Positions 52,601 to 61,418 of a DNA stretch of 64,000 nucleotides are shown in pieces. The number at the start of each line of letters is the position of its first letter. Positions within the stretch are counted from its first letter, which is position 1. The notes below the pieces were generated by a model. That model saw only the letters and a list, made by a program, of their open reading frames with translations. It was not told the DNA's origin and did not search any database. A program made the position numbers and the translations under genes. The DNA comes from Chitinophagaceae bacterium (GTDB lineage: Bacteria > Bacteroidota > Bacteroidia > Chitinophagales > Chitinophagaceae): contig JAFKGQ010000010.1 of the NCBI GenBank assembly GCA_017307755.1, positions 248,001 to 312,000 on the forward strand, written 5' to 3'.

Positions 52601-52765
52601 GTCCCCTCCGCTGATGGAAAACAATATACACAGACGGTAAAAGCGTCTATTCTGCCTGTGAATGACGGCGGGTGGCATAAGCTGTATATTGTGGGTACAA
52701 AAAAGGAAACCGAGGCGCAGAATGTCCCTGTCGCGTCCTGGTATATCCGATTGCTTAATCGATAA
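49610..52765 (+). CDS. Multi-domain lipoprotein: ThuA-like, sugar dehydrogenase, PKD, cytochrome c
   Basis: The 1051-residue protein has a lipobox (FILSCNHS). Domains in order: a truncated ThuA-like domain (about 30-170; AVVFLNTPGNSLDNYGQADLER, YIQAGGGYAGVRSAT); a PQQ-dependent sugar dehydrogenase-type six-bladed propeller (about 180-620; EEGLLGVQADPDFARN, GNRNPYRIAVD); a PKD domain (about 640-720; YVWDLGDGHTQETT); a class I cytochrome c (about 790-890; heme motif CKTCH near 804-808); and a C-terminal beta-sandwich. It probably oxidises a sugar in the periplasm or at the surface and passes electrons through its own heme. The TonB receptor gene follows by 9 bases. Confidence 0.87.
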   Translation: MYTARRLLSPLFFFFLVQFILSCNHSRPGKPRVLIYSKLHIDTALLSGKGEWLVSVTSDSTYFREDSLKPYSAVVFLNTPGNSLDNYGQADLERYIQAGGGYAGVRSATSSKYEWGWYRRMIGAGDTSRVAVVSHEYDGGRAWYMDSLSSFADTAALRPLIEGIRYAIGENSELKYEKATTLRVPEEVRFTKTTLAQGVFFEPTEMTILPNLDILVVQRRGEILLYHHATKQVTQAGFLDVYFKTLHTPNVNAEEGLLGVQADPDFARNHFVYMYYSPADTSVNRLSRFTLTGDSIDRKSEKIVLEVASQREICCHTGGSIAFGPDNTLFVSTGDNSTPFDEPNTPFPSHGYAPLDDRPGHLQYDSRRGAGNTNDLRGKIIRIKINPDGTYGIPEGNLFPKGEAKTRPEIYVMGNRNPYRIAVDKKNGYLYWGEVGPDANDDSLDTRGPKGYDEVNQARKAGFFGWPLFVGNNYPYHLHDYETGVNGPLFDPAKPVNGSRNNTGLQELPPAQPAFVWYPYGPSTDFPQLGSGGRCAMAGPVFYSDLYPDSTRLPDYYNGKFLMYDWVRGWFKMVTMRPDGDLDNMEPFLEHTRFNAPVDVELGPDGKLYVLEYGNGWFQKNPDAGIARIDFNKGNIAPIVDSFKVDKISGLLPMKVHMTVRAKDLEKDTLKYVWDLGDGHTQETTVPSLDYTFKKVGDYALSVSVSDGKHTPVKSNIASIYAGNIIPSVQVQIKGNRSFYFEGQPVSYSVHIDDPADSGKTKDMKGLVVSADYVEGSDKAAASQGHQVLSGAFEGKNIMLSLDCKTCHKVDEKSIGPSFTDVAKRYAKDPDRVSKLIQKVMKGGSGNWGEVAMPAHPDLKEEDIRQIISWIQTLSGVEQTIKSLPANGTVDPSMHHPVKDNGVLTISASFTNKGGENIRPLTGAGSASLYNSKLSFRRTSSMKGPFHRDHLDLSGVVRAEMSISWNGRPGPAYHMEVYLDTITGKKIADIEFDGKGAVPSADGKQYTQTVKASILPVNDGGWHKLYIVGTKKETEAQNVPVASWYIRLLNR

Positions 52766-52774
52766 TTGAGTTAC

Positions 52775-54916
52775 ATGTTTTGGAATAGCCGAGCCGGTTT
52801 GACGCTAGTTTTTTGTTTGTTCATCTCCGTTGTAAGTGTACAAGCGCAATCCGCCGACTCCGTCTCTTCGCTGAATGAAGTAGTGGTCACAGCGCAGAAA
52901 AGAGAAGAGCCGTTGGGAAAGGTCCCCATCGCCGTCACTGCCTTTACCTCGAGCCAGGTGCATGCATTCCGGCTCTGGAATAACAAGGATATCTCGGGTG
53001 TTGTGCCCGGGCTCTATGCCGCCGACCCGGGAGATGGGAGAGATGTCATTTCTATCCGGGGTGTTACGTCTACCTCGTATGATCCTGCCGTAGCCACTTA
53101 TATCGACGGTATCAACCAATTTGGTCTGGATACCTATATCCCTTCGCTGTTCGATGTACAAAGGATCGAGATATTACGGGGACCGCAAGGGACTTTATAC
53201 GGCCGCAATGCCATGGGCGGCGTGCTGAATATCATTACCCGTCAGCCTGGGAACAAGGTCAGTGGTTTTGCGGAAGTCAGTGCGGGTAATCATGGTTTGC
53301 AGCGCTATTCCGCCGGGTTCAGCGCTCCCCTGGTCAGGAACAAGTTGTTCATCGGTGTAGCGGGCTTGTACGAAGGCCGTAATGGTTACTATACTAACGA
53401 ATATGACCAGTCCTCCTATGACAAGCAGCATAACTACACCGGCAATTACTATTTGAAATATCTCCCGAACACCCGCTGGACGCTGGACCTGAATATCAAG
53501 CATCGCAGCAATCGTAACAACGGCGCTTTCCCGCTGGTGGCTGATCCGGTCATGGTCTTTCAGCAACCTTATAAGCTGAACCAGAATGCAAGGACGACGA
53601 TGGTGGACAACACTTTTCAGTCCTCCCTCTCGGCCGGATACAAAGGGCGGACGTTCAATTTCAAGACACAGACCTCCTACCAGGAGAATTACCGGTACTA
53701 TACTTCTCCGATAGACGGCGATTTCTCTCCCCTGGATGCCATTTCTATTATCAACAATTATGGAAAGCAATGGAATAACATACGGGCGTATACGGAGGAT
53801 ATCCAATTTTCTTCCGCTGCCGCAGCACGCTGGAAATGGACAGCCGGGTCTTATTGGTTTTACCAGGACCAGCCGAATAAACAAGCCACCCGTTATGGGA
53901 AGGATGCCAATATGTTGGGTGTTGGGGACTCTCTCTTTTCGACGATCAATACTACCCGCAACCGTAAGTGGGGTATGGCTTTTTATGGACAGCTCAGCTA
54001 TGCGCTCTCCGGGAAGGTCAATCTGACGGCCGGCCTGCGATATGATTATGAACATCAGCGGGAGCATGTAATGGGTGAATATCAACACGATCCCGATCCC
54101 TCACCTGTGGTAGTGACCCCCGATACCGCAGGCAGTGTTTCTTTTCATGCTTTCTCGCCGCGCCTGGCGCTGGATTATCAGCTGGCATCTCATTCCACTT
54201 TGTATGCCGTCTACAGCCGGGGGTTCCGTACGGGAGGATTGACACAGCTGTCCTCCGCCCCTTCACAGCCACCCCTGGTGGGTTTCCGGCCGGAGTATAG
54301 CAGCAATTATGAAGCGGGTATTAAAAATTCCTGGCTATCAGGGGCATTGCGGGTAAATGCGGATCTCTTTTATACGCATATGAATGATGCTCAGGTGCCG
54401 ACGCTGGTCCTCCCGGATGCAATCACTGTTACAAAGAACGCAGGTAGCTTAAACAACTGGGGGGCGGAGGCGGAGATCGCCGCAACGCCCTTTAAGGGAC
54501 TGGATGTATTATATAATTTTGGATATACGCATAGCAGGTTTCAGACGCTAAAACTGTCACAAAATGGCCGCGTTGTCGACCTGGCCGGTAAACATCAGCT
54601 CTTTACACCGGACATTACATCGATGCTGGCCGTGCAATACGGATATTTATTTAGCCGTGATGTGCGGGCCTTTGTCCGGGGGGAATGGAAAATGACGGGG
54701 ACGACATATTTCGATCTGGCTAATACCATCCGGCAATCTCCCTATTCCATTTATAATATGCGCTGTGGGGCCGGCTACCGGCAATTTGAGCTGGCCGTCT
54801 GGGGAAGGAACATCGGAGAGAAGAAATATATCTCTTATGCCTACGATTTTGGCGCCTATCATCTGGGCGATCCCGCTACCTGGGGAGTGACGCTGTCAGT
54901 AAGGTTTAGGGGTTAG
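52775..54916 (+). CDS. TonB-dependent receptor (non-SusC type)
   Basis: The 713-residue outer-membrane receptor from the ATG at 52775 has a signal peptide (ending VSVQAQ), the TonB box/plug (LNEVVVTAQKREEPLGKVPI, then EILRGPQGTLYGRNAMGGVLN) and a 22-strand barrel ending GVTLSVRFRG. It lacks the CarboxypepD_reg and STN domains of SusC proteins, so it is closer to siderophore, vitamin or small-sugar receptors. Co-transcription with the sugar dehydrogenase-cytochrome gene suggests import of a cofactor (for instance PQQ) or a sugar acid; this is inference. Confidence 0.9.
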   Translation: MFWNSRAGLTLVFCLFISVVSVQAQSADSVSSLNEVVVTAQKREEPLGKVPIAVTAFTSSQVHAFRLWNNKDISGVVPGLYAADPGDGRDVISIRGVTSTSYDPAVATYIDGINQFGLDTYIPSLFDVQRIEILRGPQGTLYGRNAMGGVLNIITRQPGNKVSGFAEVSAGNHGLQRYSAGFSAPLVRNKLFIGVAGLYEGRNGYYTNEYDQSSYDKQHNYTGNYYLKYLPNTRWTLDLNIKHRSNRNNGAFPLVADPVMVFQQPYKLNQNARTTMVDNTFQSSLSAGYKGRTFNFKTQTSYQENYRYYTSPIDGDFSPLDAISIINNYGKQWNNIRAYTEDIQFSSAAAARWKWTAGSYWFYQDQPNKQATRYGKDANMLGVGDSLFSTINTTRNRKWGMAFYGQLSYALSGKVNLTAGLRYDYEHQREHVMGEYQHDPDPSPVVVTPDTAGSVSFHAFSPRLALDYQLASHSTLYAVYSRGFRTGGLTQLSSAPSQPPLVGFRPEYSSNYEAGIKNSWLSGALRVNADLFYTHMNDAQVPTLVLPDAITVTKNAGSLNNWGAEAEIAATPFKGLDVLYNFGYTHSRFQTLKLSQNGRVVDLAGKHQLFTPDITSMLAVQYGYLFSRDVRAFVRGEWKMTGTTYFDLANTIRQSPYSIYNMRCGAGYRQFELAVWGRNIGEKKYISYAYDFGAYHLGDPATWGVTLSVRFRG

Positions 54917-54941
54917 GGCGTGTATTTTTATTTTTCATATG

Positions 54942-55553
54942 TCAATTTTCCAATTTTTCCACTTCGGGAGGCCTTTCGTCCTTTGCCGGCCGCTTGCCTC
55001 TTTTTTGCGTAACGGGTGGTGTAACATTATTTGCCGCTATCAGCTTTTTAATAATGGCGGTATATTTTTTTAGCTCTTTGGGATCCAGGGTCAGGACAAT
55101 TGTCCGGATCCTGGGGTCGAACCTTTCCACCGTCGGGTCAACCCCTTCGTAAATCACTTTGCAGGCAGCGTATACTTTAATATTATGTTTGCTATCCTCG
55201 TCTACATATACTGTTTCAAACCAGATATGCCCATCTTCATTGGGTTTTGTGTCCAGCCTGGCAATCTCCATTCCCTCGCTCCAATAGTCTTTTGGCAATG
55301 TTTTTCGGAACAGGATGGCCTTTGCCTCGAGGCTATCAATATTTACTGTACTATTGCTACTGTATTTTAATTTTATACTTTCTTTAAATTTTATATCCCC
55401 CTTCAGACAATTCGTGAGGTTGGACAGCTGTTGAGTATAAGTAACTATCCTGCGTTCTCCATTACAATTGGTTATTTCATATATCGCGGCCTGAGGATAT
55501 GCTTTTATTCCCAATAAAATAAAAAAGGCTGCCGTAAAAGAAGCTATTTTCAT
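54942..55553 (-). CDS. Small secreted protein of unknown function
   Basis: I do not recognise this 203-residue protein. It has a signal peptide (ending KAYPQA), a mixed alpha/beta domain with two cysteines about 20 residues apart (ITNCNGER and LTNCLKGD), and a Lys/Arg/Pro-rich C-terminal tail (KRGKRPAKDERPPEVEK). It shares strand with the lipoprotein gene upstream at a 9-base gap, so the two probably form one unit. Confidence 0.6.
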   Translation of the reverse strand: MKIASFTAAFFILLGIKAYPQAAIYEITNCNGERRIVTYTQQLSNLTNCLKGDIKFKESIKLKYSSNSTVNIDSLEAKAILFRKTLPKDYWSEGMEIARLDTKPNEDGHIWFETVYVDEDSKHNIKVYAACKVIYEGVDPTVERFDPRIRTIVLTLDPKELKKYTAIIKKLIAANNVTPPVTQKRGKRPAKDERPPEVEKLEN

Positions 55554-55562
55554 GATAACTTT

Positions 55563-57350
55563 TTAGTTATATCTTCTTATCCGAAAGGTACAACTAAATG
55601 TATGAATACCATTATTGGCAAAGTCTATCAACTGATTGCTAAACGATCCGCTGATAAAGCCGCCGATCTCTCCATATTCTGTAATGTTCACGGTGATCGG
55701 TACAGGCCAGTAGCCTCGTCCACCCGGGAATTTAGGGGAAAAGACCTCTGTCACGTGATGCCCCTCTCCGGCTGCGGACTCCCCATCGAATTGGAAGGTC
55801 AGTTGTGGGTTATGATCGACATTACCACTTAGCGTAATTATTTGCGTCCATTTGCTGGCAGGTGCATCTGGGATGGGTACGAGGAAATATCCACCGATGG
55901 TATCTGCCGGCTCCGTTATGTTAGTAGTCACGTTATCGATGGTATAACTAAGACTTCCCATTGTGCTGGAACCGCACGCCGTGAGCGCACCCAGGTCGTT
56001 GTTTCCCGCTGTCAGCATCACTGTCTTTGGTTCGCCCTGCTGATGAGTGGTGTTATCGACGGCTACAACATTTACGGCCAGGTTCGTACAAGTTATACCG
56101 GAGAGGCTAAAGCTGCCGTTGACAATGGGTATCCGATGATAAAACCCATGATCATAGGTCTGTACATAACCATTGCTTACAGGCTGATGATCACAATTTG
56201 TCACTGTACCTGTGATCGTGACTATGTTTTGCCCCATGTTACCCGTAATCTGTCCCAGATCTATATCCGTAAAAGTTGAAGAAAAAGATTGCGCATATGC
56301 GGGTGTAGTACAAGGAGTCATAACCTGCAGTACCAGGCTGCTATTGGCCGGTATGGCCCCGATGACATTGCCGTCTGCGTCTGAAAAACCGAAACGGCCA
56401 TAGCCTGTATTCAACGGTATACCCACGGGAGTAATGCTCACCGGCACATTGGCCAGCGGGTGAGCTGCGGCATCAACGATCCTGGCCTTGAAATTTACCA
56501 GGTCCGCCCCTTCAGCACCGTTCCAGAACGAAAAGTGGGGTGATGCCCCTGTAAATACATTGCCATTCTTTGTTGCAACGCCTTCCTGTCTCCATAACCC
56601 CAGACTATCATTGAAGGCCCATAATGGGATTGTAGCCGGTGCAGCCGAAGACAAAGAAGAAGGAATCGGGATATTGATGGTTGCGGTCTTGCCGGGAGCT
56701 ATCTGCAGAAGCTGTCCGCCATCACCGGCGAGCTCGACGGCCATGATACCGTAGGACTTCAATGTCTTTAAAAATCCGGAATTATCTGCGCCCCGTCCAT
56801 CTCCCGGAACTCCAAGCTGAAGACCGGAGCCGCCGGCAGGGTCTATCCAACGAACATAGATATGTACTTTCCCTGCGTAGGGCGCTCCGCCTGCTGCCAC
56901 GACAACCGCATTTGCGGGAAGGACAACCTTACCGCCTTCAAGGGTAGTCGCCTCGCCTCCGGTGGCTGCATCGACAACGCCGGCTTCTTTTTTGGGTATC
57001 ATGCCTATGTGAACGAACGATCCTTTACCCTTTTGAGGAGAGAAGGTCCTGTACCCTATGAAGTACCGGTTGGACACCACTTTTATGAGCCCTGCTGTCG
57101 CAGGAAGGGAAACATTTTCGATGGAAAAAAAACCATATTTGTCCGTCACGGTCTGCTTATCTCCGGAGAATACTTGCGCAAATATGATAGGGTCGCCATT
57201 CTCGTCAGACACATAGCCGGATACAGAGCAGCTGACCTTCGAAGTCAGATCGACCTTCACCGGATCGGGGCCGGCGTGTTTCTCCTGGCTGTCCTTCCTG
57301 CAAGAACAGATGAAAAAAACAAGAATACATAAAGTAATGGAGTTTTTCAT
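55563..57350 (-). CDS. Surface/periplasmic lipoprotein with CarboxypepD-like repeats
   Basis: The 595-residue protein has a lipobox ending FFICSCRK and an N-terminal CarboxypepD_reg-like domain (VSGYVSDENGDPIIFAQVFSG). Several further beta-sandwich modules follow, of which ARIVDAAAHPLANVPVSITP and TVTNCDHQPVSNGYVQTYDH look like repeat units. No catalytic motif is visible. It is a typical Bacteroidota surface lipoprotein of unknown function, and the small secreted protein gene follows it. Confidence 0.72.
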   Translation of the reverse strand: MKNSITLCILVFFICSCRKDSQEKHAGPDPVKVDLTSKVSCSVSGYVSDENGDPIIFAQVFSGDKQTVTDKYGFFSIENVSLPATAGLIKVVSNRYFIGYRTFSPQKGKGSFVHIGMIPKKEAGVVDAATGGEATTLEGGKVVLPANAVVVAAGGAPYAGKVHIYVRWIDPAGGSGLQLGVPGDGRGADNSGFLKTLKSYGIMAVELAGDGGQLLQIAPGKTATINIPIPSSLSSAAPATIPLWAFNDSLGLWRQEGVATKNGNVFTGASPHFSFWNGAEGADLVNFKARIVDAAAHPLANVPVSITPVGIPLNTGYGRFGFSDADGNVIGAIPANSSLVLQVMTPCTTPAYAQSFSSTFTDIDLGQITGNMGQNIVTITGTVTNCDHQPVSNGYVQTYDHGFYHRIPIVNGSFSLSGITCTNLAVNVVAVDNTTHQQGEPKTVMLTAGNNDLGALTACGSSTMGSLSYTIDNVTTNITEPADTIGGYFLVPIPDAPASKWTQIITLSGNVDHNPQLTFQFDGESAAGEGHHVTEVFSPKFPGGRGYWPVPITVNITEYGEIGGFISGSFSNQLIDFANNGIHTFSCTFRIRRYN

Positions 57351-57433
57351 AGTGGTGTAGTTAAGAGTGACCGAAAACGGTTATCTACAAACGATAATGC
57401 CGTCTGTTCATTGTCCGGAAATAGGAAATCCGA

Positions 57434-57766
57434 TCAATTTTCCGATCTGTTATCTTTTTTTGTCGCTTGCGCCGCGTCACGGACGTTCTTTTGCACAGCA
57501 ATGGCCCCGAACAAAGCCAGCAGGAACGAGAACGCGTAATAGCCCTTCTCGCTGGGCAGGATCGCGGCGTTCCATAGACCTATGATCAGCAGGAGGATCG
57601 ACAAAATGGTAGAGAACCAGCTAAGACCGTAATATATATCTGTGACGGGAACTCCTTCTAATCTGTCCCGCACGCATTTCTGAACAGATACCGCGGCAAA
57701 AAGACCAAACATCAACACGGTGAAATAATATCCCTTTTCATTGAGAGCCATTTCGGCTTGGGTCAT
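57434..57766 (-). CDS. yiaA: YiaA/YiaB-type inner-membrane protein
   Basis: The 110-residue protein holds two copies of the two-helix yiaAB domain, each starting EKGYYFTVLMFGLFAAVSVQK or EKGYYAFSFLLALFGAIAVQK and ending VRD. Four membrane helices are expected. The function is unknown. It overlaps the end of the monooxygenase gene by four bases. Confidence 0.88.
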   Translation of the reverse strand: MTQAEMALNEKGYYFTVLMFGLFAAVSVQKCVRDRLEGVPVTDIYYGLSWFSTILSILLLIIGLWNAAILPSEKGYYAFSFLLALFGAIAVQKNVRDAAQATKKDNRSEN

Positions 57767-58982
57767 TTATACCGGGAACCAAACGTCCTCCTTTTGATAG
57801 ACGGATACGCGTTACATAGCCTGAACCAGGCTCTGCTGATCATCCTGGAGAGCCGATTGTTGGAAATGGCTTGTTTGGTATATTTTAAAGAGGTCTTTAC
57901 TGCTTTGAAGCCTGTCTTTAACATGACCGCCTCGTATTCATTGATAGCTGTTATCAAGGGTTTATTGCCGGCTGCGACCTGTTCCAGCGCCCGGGACAAA
58001 AGTGCTGCGTCGAATAGGGCCATATTAGCTCCCATACCTTGCAGCGGGGTCATATTATGGATGGCATCACCCAGCAAAGTAACGGGACCGCTCTTCCAGG
58101 GCTGAACAGGCAGCATGGTTTTCAAAGGTAACCACAGCAAGCTTGTGTCTTCTGAGTGTAAGACCAGCTTCGTAAAGGCGGGGTGCCAGGAGCTGATCTT
58201 CCCGGCGACTATCTTTTTTAAGTCTTCTTTTGCAGGCGTCTGGAAAAATTCATTTGCGTGGGCGATAAATGACCAGAGTATATAATTCTCCTTTTTCTTC
58301 CTGTACACAGCATTAAAAAAAAGTATTTTCTTTTTGGCATTACTACGTTCATCCTCGAGCTTATATAATGGGGGAGCCATTGTTCCGTGTCATTATCGAG
58401 ATACATTTTTCCACCAATGGCAACGGCATTGGTTTCTACTCGCCGCGCATAAGGCAAAAGCTGTTGTCTCACTTTTGAGTTGGCGCCATCCGCTCCGATG
58501 AGAAGGTCGGTGAGGGTGGTCGTCCCGTCTTCAAAATGGACCTTCACTTTTTGGTCCTGAAGTATTTCGTATCGAAGAAATGTTTTGCCATAATGGATAT
58601 TTTCTTCGATACCCGAGATCAACACTTCCCGCAGCAGTTTGCGGCTTACATTGTACTGTCCTTCCTGCAGAGGTTTGTCCTTCCCGATCCCGGTCATCAA
58701 CTCCTCTTCTATATGTACCAGTTCCTTCATGTCTTCTGTAAGAAAGCCAAATCCGTCTGTAGGCGCCGCCGTGGAGGCCAGAAAATCCATCCAGACATGA
58801 CCAGGCAGACAGCTGTATAAGGATCTTGTACCGATGGGGCGTACGTGTATGCGGTATCCTTCCAGCCAGCTTTCCGCCGTGTCATTTCTTTCATAGATGG
58901 AAAAGTTTAGATTAGCTTTTTTGAGGCCCTGGGCCAGACATAATCCGCCGATGCCCCCTCCGATGATAGTAATGTGTCGCAT
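57763..58982 (-). pseudogene. TetX-like FAD-dependent monooxygenase, frameshifted at a T8 run
   Basis: The N-terminal part (from the ATG at 58982) has the FAD-binding GGGIGGLCLAQGLKKA and the DGANSKVRQQLLP stretch. It stays family-like up to RMNVVMPKRKYFF. The frame then continues into nonsense, and the family sequence resumes in another frame (FNAVYRKKKENYILWSFIA). It carries the second FAD motif LLGDAIHNMTPLQGMGAN and the C-terminal helix. The break is at eight A on the plus strand (58315-58322); one more T on the coding strand, or two fewer, restores the frame. Intact members hydroxylate aromatic compounds or tetracyclines. A homopolymer error in the assembly, phase variation and true decay are all possible. 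Confidence 0.82.
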
Positions 58983-59059
58983 AAAGATTTTTATTGACAC
59001 AAAGCTACCCGGCGAAACAGGCCGGATGATAGAACATAACCGGACAAAAACAGTACAAA

Positions 59060-59968
59060 TTATTCCCTCTTCCGGTAGTCCAGCGGAGTGTAGCCCGTAC
59101 GATTTTTGAACAGGCGGGTAAAATAGGAAGGGTCTTCGAAACTCAAATAACCGGCGATCTCGGAAACGTTCATCTCGTTTTGTTTCAACAGGACTTTTGC
59201 TTCCAGGATCAGCATTTCATGGATCTGTTCCAGCGCAGACTTACCAGTAGTCTGTTTTACGGCTTTATTTAAATAATTTGGCGTCACATGCAGCATCCCG
59301 GCATATTCGTTTACCTGCTGGGCCTTTAAATGATGTTGATTTACCAGGTCTAAGAACTTACTGGTGAGCTGCTCATATGAAGAGGTGTTCGTCGTGGCGG
59401 TGATATTCTCCTGTTGCTCATGCAAAGCGCCCGCTTCCAGCAGAAATACATGCAGATAGGCGGCCAGCAGCCGTCTGTTACCGGCATCTTCGCGCAAGGC
59501 ATGCATGGAGTCAAACAGACGGGTGAATTTATCTGTTTCTTCAGCTGTCAGATCAACCAGGGGGCGCTGTCCGAATTTAAAAAAAGAAAAGGAGGAGAGG
59601 GCCGTATTTGATATGCCGTTCCTGGAAAGAAAGTCGCCTTCCAGCAAACAAAAGTACCCCCGGATATTTGCATCGTAGATGTCACCTGAGGATATTTGTC
59701 CGGCGGCTTTAAAGAATATCTGACAGGGTTTTATATCGTATTTTTTTAGGCCGCAATGACGGGAGGATAATGCCCCGGCAGATACGAATAATATCTCGTA
59801 GTAATCGGACCGCTGCAGCGGGAGAGGGAATTTGAGATACGGTATCACGTCCTCTATCTTATAGATCCTGAATGATCCGTCACCGCCGGAAGGGAATTTA
59901 TCTTTTTGTGTAAAGCGGTAACGAAACTCGCTATGCGTATATTTAGGTATGTCGTTGGGGGATCTCAA
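59060..59968 (-). CDS. AraC-family transcription regulator
   Basis: The 302-residue protein has an N-terminal cupin-like ligand domain and a C-terminal AraC DNA-binding domain. Its HTH units are VNEYAGMLHVTPNYLNKAVKQTTG and MNVSEIAGYLSFEDPSYFTRLFKNRTGYTPLDYR. It is 78 bases upstream of the monooxygenase gene on the same strand and may activate it. Confidence 0.9.
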   Translation of the reverse strand: MRSPNDIPKYTHSEFRYRFTQKDKFPSGGDGSFRIYKIEDVIPYLKFPLPLQRSDYYEILFVSAGALSSRHCGLKKYDIKPCQIFFKAAGQISSGDIYDANIRGYFCLLEGDFLSRNGISNTALSSFSFFKFGQRPLVDLTAEETDKFTRLFDSMHALREDAGNRRLLAAYLHVFLLEAGALHEQQENITATTNTSSYEQLTSKFLDLVNQHHLKAQQVNEYAGMLHVTPNYLNKAVKQTTGKSALEQIHEMLILEAKVLLKQNEMNVSEIAGYLSFEDPSYFTRLFKNRTGYTPLDYRKRE

Positions 59969-60072
59969 TCTGACGGGTGATTAGCTGTACCAAATTTAAT
60001 ACTTATGAAATACCCCGGAGGTAAGGATTTTTATGTAATTTATATTTCTTTTGTCCCTCAAAAAATGGTCAC

Positions 60073-61398
60073 ATGAAAAAATTTCTCTTCGCAGGATTTC
60101 TGACGAAATTCCTATTTCTTATCAATTTTCCCGGAAATGCCCAGGATCGGCCTGTAGCCTTCAAAGGCGCCCTTATCTATCCGGTGACGGGTCCGGCTAT
60201 TGAAAAGGGTGTCCTGGTCGTACAGCATGGACGGATATTGGCGATCGGCGATGCTTCAACTACTATTCCCGGCGATGCTACTGTCATTGACGCCGGCGGC
60301 AAGGTCATTATCCCCGGGATCGTGGATACGCATTCGCATATCGGAGGACCTGAAGGAGGCGACGGGTCCAATGCCCTTAATCCTGAAGTACGTGTTCTCG
60401 ATGCGATCAACCCATCCAGCAACGAATTTAAGAAAGCCCTTTCCGGGGGGATCACCACGGCAAATGTAATGCCCGGATCGGGTCACCTAATGAGCGGACA
60501 GACAGTATACCTGAAGATGCGGGCGGCTGACGATATAGAGGGAATGTTGGAGGTCAATGAGAAAGGCGTTTTTGGGGGTATGAAAATGGCCAACGGTACA
60601 AACTCCATGCGCGGTACGAATGGATTTCCCGGCACCAGGTCCAAGTCGGCGGCTATGGACAGGGAACTCTTTTTAAAAGCAGTGGAATACAGGAAAAAAC
60701 TGGATTCCGCCAGGAAAGATTCGACAAAGGTGCCGGAAAGGGACTTACGGATGGAATCCCTGGTGGAAGTGCTCGAAGGCAAAAGGATTGTTCATTTTCA
60801 TACGCATAAAATGAACGATATACTCACTGTATTGCGTCTGAAGAAGGAATTTGGTTTCCGGGTGGTATTGCACCACGTATCGGAGGCCTGGAAAGTAACG
60901 GATGCCATTGCCGCAGCGGGAGTCCCCTGCTCCATCATCAATCTCGATGCTCCCGGCGGCAAACTGGAAGCGATGAATATCTCTCCGAAGAATGGCGCCT
61001 TACTGGAAAAGGCCGGTGTGTCTGTAGCCATCCATACGGATGACCCCGTCACAGACTCAAGGTTCCTCATCCGTAGCGCCGCCCTCGGCATTCGTGAAGG
61101 AATGTCACGACAAAAGGCCCTGGAAGCGTTGACTATCGCCGGCGCTCGTATGCTCGATCTTGGTAGCAAGATCGGCTCGTTGGAAAAAGGCAAGGACGCT
61201 GATCTTGTCATCTTATCGGGAGACCCTTTCAGCGTATTTACCCATGTTGAACAGACCTGGGTGGAAGGCGTCAAACGTTTTGACCGGGCGATCCCATCCG
61301 ATAAAGCATTTGCCACAGGTGGATATAAAGTGTACCCTCCCGAAGGTAATGCAGACGACGACGGCAATCACAACGAATGGAACGATGAAGCCCGGTAA
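60073..61398 (+). CDS. Secreted amidohydrolase (imidazolonepropionase-like)
   Basis: The 441-residue protein has a signal peptide (ending PGNAQ) and a composite metal-dependent amidohydrolase fold. The metal motif is VDTHSHIGG (HxH near 87-89). Further ligands are expected in HFHTHKMND, in HHVSEAW (near 265), and in the Asp of HTDDPVTDS (near 324). The small beta-sandwich ends GSLEKGKDADLVILSGDPF. It should hydrolyse a cyclic amide or peptide bond in the periplasm. The paralogue encoded 21 bases downstream has lost the HxH motif, so the two may form a heteromer. Confidence 0.88.
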   Translation: MKKFLFAGFLTKFLFLINFPGNAQDRPVAFKGALIYPVTGPAIEKGVLVVQHGRILAIGDASTTIPGDATVIDAGGKVIIPGIVDTHSHIGGPEGGDGSNALNPEVRVLDAINPSSNEFKKALSGGITTANVMPGSGHLMSGQTVYLKMRAADDIEGMLEVNEKGVFGGMKMANGTNSMRGTNGFPGTRSKSAAMDRELFLKAVEYRKKLDSARKDSTKVPERDLRMESLVEVLEGKRIVHFHTHKMNDILTVLRLKKEFGFRVVLHHVSEAWKVTDAIAAAGVPCSIINLDAPGGKLEAMNISPKNGALLEKAGVSVAIHTDDPVTDSRFLIRSAALGIREGMSRQKALEALTIAGARMLDLGSKIGSLEKGKDADLVILSGDPFSVFTHVEQTWVEGVKRFDRAIPSDKAFATGGYKVYPPEGNADDDGNHNEWNDEAR

Positions 61399-61418
61399 GA
61401 CATTTAAAAAAAGAAATT

